From Tethya wilhelma (taxonomy: Eukaryota; Porifera; Demospongiae; Tethyida; Tethyidae): a DNA stretch of 64,000 bases. The DNA lies in contig CAXIPT010000001.1 in assembly GCA_964030475.1 (NCBI GenBank), forward strand, positions 5,693,652 through 5,757,651, given 5' to 3'. The notes under the pieces were generated by a model that saw only the letters and a list, made by a program, of their open reading frames with translations, ran no database searches and was not told the DNA's origin. Shown piece after piece: positions 20,927 to 31,378 of the stretch. The stretch's first letter is position 1; each line of letters opens with the position of its first letter. The translations under genes and the position numbers were made by a program.

Positions 20927-23900
20927 ATGACTGATTACGTAGAGGGAGAACTGTGCGAATACTTGATGGTGAGGCATCCTAAAGTGGATACTGCGGCCTC
21001 CAAGCAGAGTGACACTGCTACTCCAAGCAAAGTCTACAAGGTGAATCAAAAAATTATGTTTGTTGATATTACAGCAAATTACATTTGATAAGCACTAATC
21101 ACTGCCACACTCACGAGCTATGCTTCATAATCTACTGCCTGAGCTGTGCAGCACTGACTCAGAATGGAAAAAAGGCATGTGGAGTTCTTGCATGCAGGTG
21201 TTGCATCCCATATTCCATTTGTACTGCTATGCATGTGAACAGCAGGCTGCAGGTGTTCTTAGCTATTAGAGTTCTATAGGGAGAACAGCAGGTTAACCAA
21301 AGCATAATTGCATAACTGAGATCATAGTGAACTTGTTCACCGCTCACTGGAAACCTCTTAGCGTTTACTTTCATCTCTCCACCATCGCATCCTTGAGGTA
21401 CATGTATACTGTCAGGTGTGCATGCACATGTGTGCATGTGTGTATGTGTGTGTGTGATGGGAGCTCACTTATTGAGGGATGCTAAGAATGCTCAGGGATG
21501 TACCATCGATATACAGGCCGCACACAGGCATACATACATGTTCAAAAGCAGAGCATGTTCTGGCTGCCTTGGCGATTCGTGCGCACACTGTCACAATTTA
21601 TTTTAGTATGAATTCACAAACACACACACATGCATACATGCACACACACTACTGACTCTAGCACTGGACCAACCTGTGGGTAGTGCTCAAAACAGAGATG
21701 TCACCAGCTTACAGTTTCCTTGCCTACTGCAAGAAAGAGGGTGACTGGCTCTCAAACACCAAGTCCATAGCAAAATGTTACTTTGGTGAAGCTTTCACTG
21801 TGGAGAGAGCACCAGAAGGCTATTCCAAAAAGTACGATAATGTTCTTCAACTGACTTTCGAAGCCTACATGCTAGATCTGGCATTCGACTCGATGACAAA
21901 GATGGACAAGTGGTTGAAGACTCTACAGCTTGTCGTAGGTGAGAGATGAATAGTATTGATTTTCATTGTGTACTATTGAGCAGTAATGTTATCTTAATAT
22001 AGCACCTGATAATCAATATTGGATAAAAGTTTGTATCAGTAATCAGTGCCAATTATACCATGACTGTGCAATTATTTCCCAAATTGCACCCCAATTGATG
22101 TGATTACCTGCAATAATGTAAGTCATTTTAGTTCAGTGTGTGTATAGCCATGTTAGCTGTAAGCTATAGCTCGCTAGTTGCCACGCTTAGGTCGGGAAAA
22201 ATTCCAACCCTATAGCTACATCCAACAACAGCTGAAGAATGCCACTGTAGTCTGGTCTTTCCTTAATATGTGGAACTGGCACAGGATGATGTGAAATCCC
22301 AGATATTTATTGTTAAAATTTCTGTCCTTGTGGCTAATTGTACAACAAACAGATACCTTTCTCTTGTCCTGAAGCAGTAGTGGAATGCACTGCTCGGGTG
22401 TAATACGGTGCACTGTGAGTTTGCAATGACATCACTCTTAATGATGTTTAGGTTTAGAAGAGCGTAAACAGATTTGTTTTCCTTATTGATAACTAATCAT
22501 TATCTCTTGCTATATCTTTTGAACTTTGAAATGGAGAAAAAAAACTTTCTATTTGGAGTTAACTTGAGTTTGCTGTAGCTAAAATGCGTCTATTCCTGGA
22601 AAGCTGATGCGGCAAAGTTGTAGTTGTAAACATTTACCTTCCTAAGCATTCAAATAGGATACCAAGCTTGTATAAACAAGCAATGTATACTTTATAGGTC
22701 CCTTTTAGTTGGGTGTTTGTTCATTACCATGTGATGTTGTCATTCTTGACACAAAACCTTTTGCTGTAGTTTTGATAAGTGTTTGACACGAAAAAAAACT
22801 AACATTCACTCCTAAAAAGACAAGTAGATACACGTTAGTACCTTTACTGTAATTAATATCACACTATCGAACAAACTCATACTCTGTACGACCAGAACCA
22901 AGGCGAGGGACTTATATTTGGTATTCCCTCTTGGGTTGGTTACCGATAACATCAAATGTCATCATTCACAAAGTAACAATGTTAGATTTGATAGCATTGT
23001 CTCCTTTTGGAGTCGCAGACACCATTTGTAACGTATTCAACCTCCTATGGTGATCATATGATGTCCTTAATGGAAATCTCCACTATGGTTTGTAAGAGTG
23101 TCTTTGAATAATATGTCATTGTGTGGAGGTGCATGGACAACACAAGACTGGTGCAGTAATGCTATTATGTTGCCTGATCAGATGTGTCTGTTTTGTGGTC
23201 TTGTTTGTATGTTTGTGTTTGTAATTGGATATAATAATGTGTGTGTACGCATGGTGTGTGTTTTGTGTGGAGTTTTGTGTGGAGTGTAGTGTGTGAGAGA
23301 GTGAGAGAGACCCAGGCAGCCAGTCAGACAGACTTTATATACATATAGAGAGAGAGACAAAAAGGGAGAGGGAGCTAGTCTTGTAGAGATCAAGTTCTGT
23401 GTGTAGGTGTGTGTTTTGTTAAACCCTAAACATGCAGTGGAAATGAGATCAAGGTACAACAAGGTTTCCAATTAATAGTTGACTGCTACAGGGAGCTGAG
23501 GTGCTAACTGGTCGTATTTTTTGCTCCAGGTAGTGACTTAACATGCTCGAGGCCATTGTGTATGCAATTAGGAGTGTGGTTTTCCTGGTAGCTCTCAGAC
23601 CCACTAACATGCCTCACCTTGCCGTGTCTACCTCCACTGTACTGGGTGGATGCTCTTAGAATATATGCTGCTAATGTAATCGGATTAGTATAAAGTGCAG
23701 AAATTGTTTCAAGAGGGCGCCAAATGGACAACTACAAGTAGCGCTAACTGTGGTATGTGTCCGTTGCAAATAGTTCCCCTGGAATGGCTGCTGTGACCGC
23801 TATGTGAGGATTTGTGTTGGCAACAAATTTCATTCGGCCCACCCTCTCCCCCCACATAGCTACAGGAACGCACAGTTTGATAGTCACGTTCCCACACACC

Positions 23901-25729
23901 GGCATGCACGTACACACACACGTGCATCAACACGCATCCACAAAAATACACCATGTCTTCCCCATGTACACGTACATGCACACATATGTAGACAAACACA
24001 TTAATTTTCATTTGTACCCACACATACATGCAACTTTCACATGTTTCTCACTAGATCGTTTCCATGTGGATCTCGTCCGCTGTCCAGAACAGCCAAGCCG
24101 AGAGGGAGAGTATGTAGTGTGTGTGTGTCCTTCCTCGTTTCAAGTGTGGACCACGGACCTGAAGCCCAAGACACGCCTCTGCTGGGAGTGGCATTTGAAG
24201 CACATTCGAAGAATTCATTGGCACAAGAATGTCAATAAACTCGAGGTGGAACCAGGAAGGTGAGTAGAGATGAGAGGCGAGAGTGTTTGGATAATCATAT
24301 AAGGAGTGCTTGGTTACCTTGGGTTGTTCGTACGTGCATAGTTATAGGATTTAGTTGGCAGTGGGCAGATTGGTTTTACATAATTGCATCAAGGCCAACT
24401 TTTAAGTGGAGAGCTCGTACATGTACGCCGAAGGGATATTGTGGTTTATTCTCATGCGCTTTTCGTTGTTGTTTATGTGCTGTTATTGTTAAGGCTCTCC
24501 CTTTTCCCTTGTCGTATTGTATCGCTAATGAGCTCCTCCTTGTAAGTAGGGCTTTTATTGATGCCATCATTCCAAAGCTCTTAAGCCATTAAGAGAAGTT
24601 GGAATGGCATGTTGACAGCTGACAAAGTATTTCACTCCTTGGATCTATATCTATGTTGCTAGGCCTTTTACGGTGATGTAGTCAGGTGTCATTTGAAATG
24701 CACACAAAGAAGATTGCAAGCCTTACAATGAGGGTATTGTTTAAATGTGTGGGAAGCAACAATGAACGAATAAGAAAATGCCAACTCGACTTGTTTTTTC
24801 AAGTGTCCTTCTCCAGTTTTGAACAATCAGACCTTGTGCAGGGACAAATTGCTCACATGTACATGTACGAAACCTAAGTGCACTCATGTCCAAATTGGTT
24901 TTATAATGTTTACACTTGCAAATGTAATTATAACAAATNGCTTGGTTACCTTGGGTTGTTCGTACGTGCATAGTTATAGGATTTAGTTGGCAGTGGGCAG
25001 ATTGGTTTTACATAATTGCATCAAGGCCAACTTTTAAGTGGAGAGCTCGTACATGTACGCCGAAGGGATATTGTGGTTTATTCTCATGCGCTTTTCGTTG
25101 TTGTTTATGTGCTGTTATTGTTAAGGCTCTCCCTTTTCCCTTGTCGTATTGTATCGCTAATGAGCTCCTCCTTGTAAGTAGGGCTTTTATTGATGCCATC
25201 ATTCCAAAGCTCTTAAGCCATTAAGAGAAGTTGGAATGGCATGTTGACAGCTGACAAAGTATTTCACTCCTTGGATCTATATCTATGTTGCTAGGCCTTT
25301 TACGGTGATGTAGTCAGGTGTCATTTGAAATGCACACAAAGAAGATTGCAAGCCTTACAATGAGGGTATTGTTTAAATGTGTGGGAAGCAACAATGAACG
25401 AATAAGAAAATGCCAACTCGACTTGTTTTTTCAAGTGTCCTTCTCCAGTTTTGAACAATCAGACCTTGTGCAGGGACAAATTGCTCACATGTACATGTAC
25501 GAAACCTAAGTGCACCCATGTCCAAATTGGTTTTATAATGTTTACACTTGCAAATGTAATTATAACAAATAATGGAAGTTTTGTTAGTCAAATTAGGAGG
25601 AGTTACATTACTTACATCATGCAAATTAGTGCCTTTTTCTGTAAGTACTTCACACAGTTGTCACTGTTGTCTTTTTATTCCGATTGGATTAGCTCTAGCA
25701 TTGTTCTGTAATTGAGCATAATATACCCA

Positions 25730-25783
<54 letters not shown>

Positions 25784-26572
25784 CACAGGAGCTCTGAAAC
25801 TGGTGAAGGACATTTCTTCTTTACTGGAAAACATGCCACAAGACTGTTCAATGCAATGAAGTACATGATGGCGAATCACTCCATTATCAGTTCTCCCATG
25901 ACCTCTCCAGAGCCACTCAGAAACAACTTCTCAGAGACAAACCTCAGAGGTGGAGCAGGAAGTGGGAGGAGTCAACCACAAGCAACAACGGTGTTCTCTC
26001 CAACTTACCACACCTTCAGAGGGCAGCACGGAAGGAATGATGAGAGTGAGGAGGACATGAGTGGCACCGGGGAAGATTGGACGGGGACTGGGGCATCCTC
26101 TGATAGTGGGTTCATTGCATTTCTTCGTAGTCGACACTACCCCAACGGCTCTTCGCCTTTCATGTCACCTCATTCGACCCCACCTCCGCTTCCTCCCAAG
26201 AACTTCTCCCCGCAGCCAGGAGCGGGAGAATACATGAACCTCAGCGAAGCCACGATGGATCAGGATAACCAGTACATCACAATCCGCACAGGGAGAAAGG
26301 GCTCTTCTCCAACTGTCTCAGTTGCCACTCCTCCAGCAATGTCCGGTTTAGTATCAGAGTACCAGACTCCACAACTGACTGAACAGACTCACATTGGTGA
26401 TGGTTCTGGCGGCCCTCTCTTGTCCTCGTTGGATGACGATGGCTACTGTAGGATGGTACCAGGAGGGGGAGCGAGAGGGATCACACGAACTGGGTCAGTA
26501 CCAATGTCTCACCCTCCCCCTGTTCCACAGCATGGTAGAAGAAGAGGCGCTTACAGCGATGATGAGTTGTAA
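20927..26572 (+). CDS. DOK/IRS-like docking adaptor (PH + PTB)
   Basis: Docking adaptors of the DOK/IRS/FRS type bind phosphotyrosines on receptors through a PTB domain and recruit SH2 proteins. Four exons: 20927-21040, 21662-21938, 24055-24259 and 25789-26572, giving 459 aa. The N-terminus reads as a PH domain (GELCEYLMVRHP ... HWTNLWVVLK ... MDKWLKTLQLVV). Exon 3 to the start of exon 4 reads as an IRS-type PTB domain (FHVDLVRCPEQP ... CWEWHLKHIRRI ... GEGHFFFTGKHATRLFNAM). The tail is disordered, with candidate phosphotyrosine sites: EYMNLSE (YxN, the GRB2-type motif), NQYITIR, SEYQTPQ and DGYCRMV. It also has proline runs. I would place it nearest to DOK, but assignment to DOK versus IRS is not firm. 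Intron 3 contains a suspected assembly duplication. Confidence 0.85.
24308..25570 (+). repeat. Near-identical 631-bp tandem duplication across an N
   Basis: 24308-24938 and 24940-25570 are the same sequence with a 632-bp offset and a single N at 24939 exactly between them. The only difference I noticed is GTGCACTCATG against GTGCACCCATG near the end. It lies wholly within intron 3 of the DOK-like gene. Two identical copies meeting at an N are typical of an unmerged contig overlap. Confidence 0.95.
25730..25787. repeat. (CA)n microsatellite at a 3' splice site
   Basis: CA run that leads directly into the ACACAG acceptor of the last DOK-like exon. On the other strand it produces spurious Cys-Val ORFs. 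Confidence 0.95.
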
Positions 26573-27048
26573 AGACAACAGATTATGACTCATGCAGTGT
26601 GTTGTATTTTTGTTTCCAGTGTCCAATGTACGTACGTATGCCTTTGTATTTTGCCATCATGACCCACTAGAATACCATCACAGATTTTTTTCCCCCAAAT
26701 TTTCCTTGTTTCTTTGTATTATTATTATTATTATTTATGCTTGTGCAGTGTGTGAGTGTGTTGTGTTTTGGAAAACTTTGTGTGCTATTATTATATATAT
26801 ATATATATTATACTATTATTCTTGTGCTTGCATACATTGTAGTATATTATTATAACATTCATGATCAATTATTATACTGCATGAGAACAATTACTATAAT
26901 ATGATGTGAAAGTTCATTGTATCATGGATATTATAGCTATAATATCCATGATAGTATATGCTAGGCAGGGCTGATTGTATTGTCTAAATGGGTACGGTGT
27001 CGTCAGAATTGTATGCATAAGTGTGTGACATGACGTGATCAACAAAGA
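26573..27048. other. Intergenic space with a 32-bp perfect palindrome
   Basis: AT-rich 3' region of the DOK-like gene and 5' region of the first GTPase. It holds an ATT/TA-rich tract (26716-26810) and a perfect 32-bp inverted repeat without spacer at 26921-26952 (half-site ATCATGGATATTATAG). Confidence 0.7.
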
Positions 27049-29057
27049 ATGGCTTCAACAGCATCAAGCCAGCCTTATAATGTGATTCTTGCTGGACCAT
27101 TTGGTGTAGGTAAGACGTATATCTTCAATCGACTCCGTGAAGAGGAGATGAAGTTTCCTACCCAACATAAAAACAGTGAGAGACGTCTTGATAAGTGGGT
27201 CCACTCAGCAAGATGTGGTAAAGACGAAATCAAGGTACAACAAAAAAAAATGAAAGTGGGTGGAAAACGCATTTTTTGGGGGAGGAATAATACAATAGCT
27301 GGGTAGAGCCCACCAATAGTTATACTAGGAACTGATAATTAGTTTTGAGTATGGAGTTGTTTGTCACAGCACTGTCAGGCATTCGTCAGGCCACCTTGGG
27401 GCCCTCCCATATCTTCTCAATCTAGATTGAGATTCCTGGACTCTACAGATTCTAGCTGTGGTATAAATACAATATGGAGAAAATGGAAAACAAAAGACGT
27501 TTCTTATTAGGGATAGGGGTTTGGGTTCCATAATACTCTACATGTATGTCATCATAATTAAAGCTAGCCATCATGGCATTGGTCTAGTCTGGCTGGCCAG
27601 ACTCTTCGCATGGGGAGAGAAGAGTCTGGGGACACCCGCATATACCGATTTGTAACAGTGGAATGTAATTTTATCACGTGAAGTCCAATATGATGATATT
27701 CATTGTTCATTTTGTGACGTTTTGCGTAAGTGCACGTGCTTTGCGCACCATACTACTGTACTAAAGTTGCTGAATGTCGCTGAGATCCATCCAAGACCCA
27801 TCTTGGCTAGATTCTTTCCTTTGACTGACAGAATGGAACAAAGAAAGCTTAGTCATTGTAGTTTCTCTGCTGATTGCACTTCGAGGGACCACAAACTCTT
27901 TCTGTATGGACTTGGACGATTTACAAAGACGTTCTTACTATCAAGACAACTTGTAGTTCAACTTTAAGCTTCGAAAAGCAGGGAGAGAAAGAGTAGTGCC
28001 GTTTGAAGAGCCGTTTTAGCTCTCACTAATGTGACGTTTTTACTTTGCACGTGCACATACGAACGTTGAATTACGTCACGTTTAACCACACTGCAATCTG
28101 ATTGGTCATGTCCAGATTTTGGGCATCTGTTACGAATCGGTATATACGGGTGTCCCCAGACTCTTCTCTCCCCGTGTGAAGAGTCTGGCCAGCCAGACTA
28201 GGCATTGGTCTTGTGGGCCATGAAGAGAAAGTGTACGTGAGACTTGGATGGATCCACGTGCAGAAAAATTAGCGGAAGAGAGCCTGGTTTAAGGCTACTG
28301 AACTTGTACTATGTGAATGCCTGTGTGCAGGAAAAAATTAGCAGAAGAAAGCCTGGTTCAAGGCTATAAGTTCAGTATCATTCTGCTATGGTTCTCTGTT
28401 TGTTTGTTTTTTTATTTCTGTCTCCTAGACCTTGTTGTAAGTCTTGGGAATTCAAGTTTACCAAACTAGCTCAAAAATCTGTTTCATTACATCTGGCTCA
28501 CCAGACCAATAATTCAGTTGACATTAATTAGTAAATTTTATATATCTCTGGTCTGTAACGTAACTCTACAATGTGCTAACCTATAGGTGTGTCTGTGGGA
28601 TACAGGAGAAATGGAAAACAAAGGAACGCTACAAATGACCAAGAGTTACTTTAGATCAGCAGTTGGTGTGATCCTGGTCTACGATAAAGGGAACCTTGAA
28701 TCACTCAGTAAGATTGAGGAGTGGGTGAAATGTGCAATGTCATATTCCCAATGGTCAAAGCATTTAGTGTTTGCACTGTGGGGCAACGATAAAGGCAGCT
28801 TTGGAAGTAATGCCAGTCCAGTGTTGAGTTATCATGTGGACGGTTTCAAAGGCAAAGTGAGTGATCTTAAGAACGTGCCGGACGAACTGAGTTGCATTGT
28901 GACCAACACAACTGTCACTGATTGTTACCAAAAACTATTAACTAATCTACATTCAAAGCTTAGTGATTTGGGAGGCAGCTACCAATCTTTTGCTGACAAC
29001 AATGATAAAAGATATCTCGATGAATCTACCGAGGAATCTTCAGGTTGTAGGTGTTAA
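27049..29057 (+). CDS. Divergent Rab-like small GTPase, copy 1
   Basis: Two exons, 27049-27234 and 28587-29057, give 218 aa, the size of a Rab. The P-loop is present (GPFGVGKTY). The G3 motif reads WDTGEME instead of WDTAGQE, so the catalytic switch-II Gln is replaced. The G4 motif reads GNDKG instead of NKxD. The core still follows the Rab pattern (YFRSAVGVILVYDK, EEWVKCAM) and the protein ends in CRC, a CxC signal for double geranylgeranylation. It is followed after about 200 bp by a paralogue on the same strand. Exon placement is supported by K|VCLWDT at the junction, which aligns with the paralogue's E|VILWDT. The 1.35-kb intron carries a foldback element. Not assignable to a named Rab subfamily. 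Confidence 0.85.
27585..28200. mobile_element. Foldback element with 10-bp target-site duplication
   Basis: A 616-bp element in the intron of GTPase copy 1. Inverted ends of about 80 bp begin TAGTCTGGCTGGCCAGACTC and extend through AGTCTGGGGACACCCG to a CGATTTGTAACAG-like end. It is flanked by GGCATTGGTC at 27575-27584 and 28201-28210. The inner part has an ORF of about 80 aa with no recognisable similarity and no transposase motif. Confidence 0.92.
28259..28366 (+). repeat. Imperfect direct repeat of a foldback-end-like unit
   Basis: Two about 40-bp copies (28259-28297 and 28325-28366) of a unit starting GTGCAG, with AAAAATTAGC in the middle and ending GCCTGGTT(T/C)AAGGCTA. The end resembles the dispersed GCCTGGGAACAAGGCTA terminus seen elsewhere in the window. 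Confidence 0.7.
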
Positions 29058-29261
29058 CTACTGTACAAATACTGATAATTATACAGATCTCTGCAGTATA
29101 TGTTGCAATAGATTGAATACATGCATGTATATATATATTTTGTATCCTTCAATTTGTTTTTAAAATCACGGATCTCGTGACAACTTTTTTTTTATCATGA
29201 ATTTGATTACAATCTCCCTATGCCATTTATACTGAGTCAGCAAAAATTAAAATCAATAGCC

Positions 29262-30108
29262 ATGAGGGAGTACAGTTTTGTCTTGGCTGGAAGGGTTGGT
29301 GTGGGGAAGACAACCCTCTTCCGACGACTACAGAATTATGGACTCTCAGCATCTGAAGACCATAGCTCTGCTGGAAAGGGCCACGATGATTATGGCTTGC
29401 AGCAACTCACCATCGAGATGGAAGTTGGCGGGAGAGACATCGAGGTGTGTGCTCGTGGGAGGGGGTGGTTAGATTAATATTTGGAAACATCAAACAAATT
29501 CAGCTACTTGAGATAAAAGAGTGTGTGTAAATTGTGTCAAGTAGTGTTCACAAGTGTACATGTTTATGATTTTCTAACAGGTTATCTTATGGGACACAGG
29601 GGGACTTGAAAGATATGACTCCATGACTGCCAACTACTATCGTAATGCTCAAGCCGTGCTACTGGTGTATGACATAGGGGCTCCAGACACTCTCTACTGC
29701 CTCAACGAGTGGGTCACCGAAGCAAAGAGAAACAACAGATGGAGTGATCGACTAGTGTTTGCTATGTTGGGCAACAAGAAGACCCTGACGGAGAGAGAAT
29801 TTGCCATCGAAGACGAGACAATACAAGCCTTTGGAGCTAAACATGGTATCAATCCACACGTCAACTTCAAGGTATCTGCTGAAGACAGTGAAGATGTTCA
29901 GGAAGTGTTTCGTACCATTATCAAGTTTGTCGATGAGAAGTTCACTCATTTTGGAGCGGGAGATGGCCGTGAAAATCGTGAGATTGACAACCAACAACCA
30001 GCAGTAGATTCATACAGAGATACAACCGAGAGAACAAGGCTTGCATTCAGTTTATCAGATGGTGGTGGTGCAAAGGACAAAAGTGGTTGCTTTTGTGCGA
30101 AAAGATGA
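29262..30108 (+). CDS. Divergent Rab-like small GTPase, copy 2
   Basis: Two exons, 29262-29444 and 29581-30108, give 236 aa; an in-frame ATG at 29220 would add 14 residues. The P-loop is GRVGVGKTT, with Val at the position of Ras Gly12. The G3 motif is WDTGGLERY, where Rabs have WDTAGQERY, so Gln is Leu. The G4 motif is GNKKT, lacking the Asp of NKxD. The G5-like motif is SAED. YYRNAQAVLLVYDI and LNEWVTEAKRN are clear Rab-family features. The C-terminus is CFCAKR, so prenylation could only be through an unusual CaaX (CAKR). It shares gene structure (one intron at the same place before WDT) with copy 1, so the pair arose by tandem duplication and diverged widely. Confidence 0.87.
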
Positions 30109-30271
30109 TAATTTTTTTTTCATGTGAATGTACAGCAATGTTTTAAACTATAGAGTGAGCTATTGTGCGAACACATGGCTATAGAAACTGTATTCTGTAC
30201 TATTACTGTTAACTTTTATGTTGCACAGATCAGGTGTTGTGATGAACTGTAATGTGTGTGTACATGTGAGT

Positions 30272-30343
30272 TCAATGTTGGCTCCACTGAATTGTCTTCA
30301 AATCAATTCCTTCTTGCACCATCTCGTACAGCGGACTGAACGT

Positions 30344-30376
<33 letters not shown>

Positions 30377-31240
30377 ATGTCTGCTAATAGTGAAACAAAA
30401 ACAATTCTAAATGGCAATATGTGAGAAAACAAACCTAGACAGTGCATGCATGCTGATCTAGCTGGAATTCGAACCCAGGTCTTTTGAATTCCAGTCAAAT
30501 GCTCTTACCACTGAGCTACCACAACTCACAGGCATTGGAGCATAGAGTAGTAGTGTATACACAATTTTAAACCATTACCTCATCTGTCTGAGTCTGCGTA
30601 CACTTGTCACACACTTTTCAATTGTGTAATCAACTTCTTCTTCAGTTGAGAAACGTCCAATCCCAAATCTACCAATAGAATAGCACTCACATTACACCTG
30701 GTAAGGGATACATTTTACTCCCCTAAGATTCCTGAACTGCTCACCTGATTGAAGAATGTGCAAGGTCCTCATCTGCTCCAATAGCTCTCAATACATATGA
30801 AGGTTCAAGTGAAGCTGATGTGCATGCACTACAGTATATTGTTTAAAAAAAAACAAACTTAGCTATGTACATACAGTAGGGCATAATTCATACCTTCCTG
30901 AAGATAGTGCAATATCTTTCATTGCCATCAACAAGCTTTCTCCTTCCACAAATGCAAAAGACAGATTGACAACACCTGGAGTGACAGAGAAAGCCAAGCC
31001 ATGCTATCAACAGTTCTAAGTGATTACTTTTCTATCCAAACTCACCTTCATAGCTCTGTTCTGGGTCTCCATTTCTGATCACATGATCCAGTTGTGACGT
31101 AATTCCATGGATGAGTCTCTGAGCAAGGCTGTGGATGTGTTCTCTGTCATACTCCATCTCCTGGCCTGCCAGTTCACAAGCTGCTCCGATCCCCACAACC
31201 AGTGGATGAGGAAGAGTTCCACTCCTCATACCTCTGTCAG

Positions 31241-31277
<37 letters not shown>

Positions 31278-31321
31278 NNNNNNNNNNNNNNNNNNNNNNN
31301 NNNNNNNNNNNNNNNNNNNNN

Positions 31322-31378
<57 letters not shown>

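Noticed and set aside
24376..25509. Repeated ORFs (minus 24376-24570 and 25008-25202; plus 24686-24877 and 25318-25509)
   Set aside because: Each pair is identical because of the 632-bp duplication. They lie inside an intron of the DOK-like gene and show no family features.
27722..27967. 81-aa ORF inside the 616-bp foldback element, possible transposase
   Set aside because: No catalytic or DNA-binding motif is visible, and the element is too short to be autonomous.
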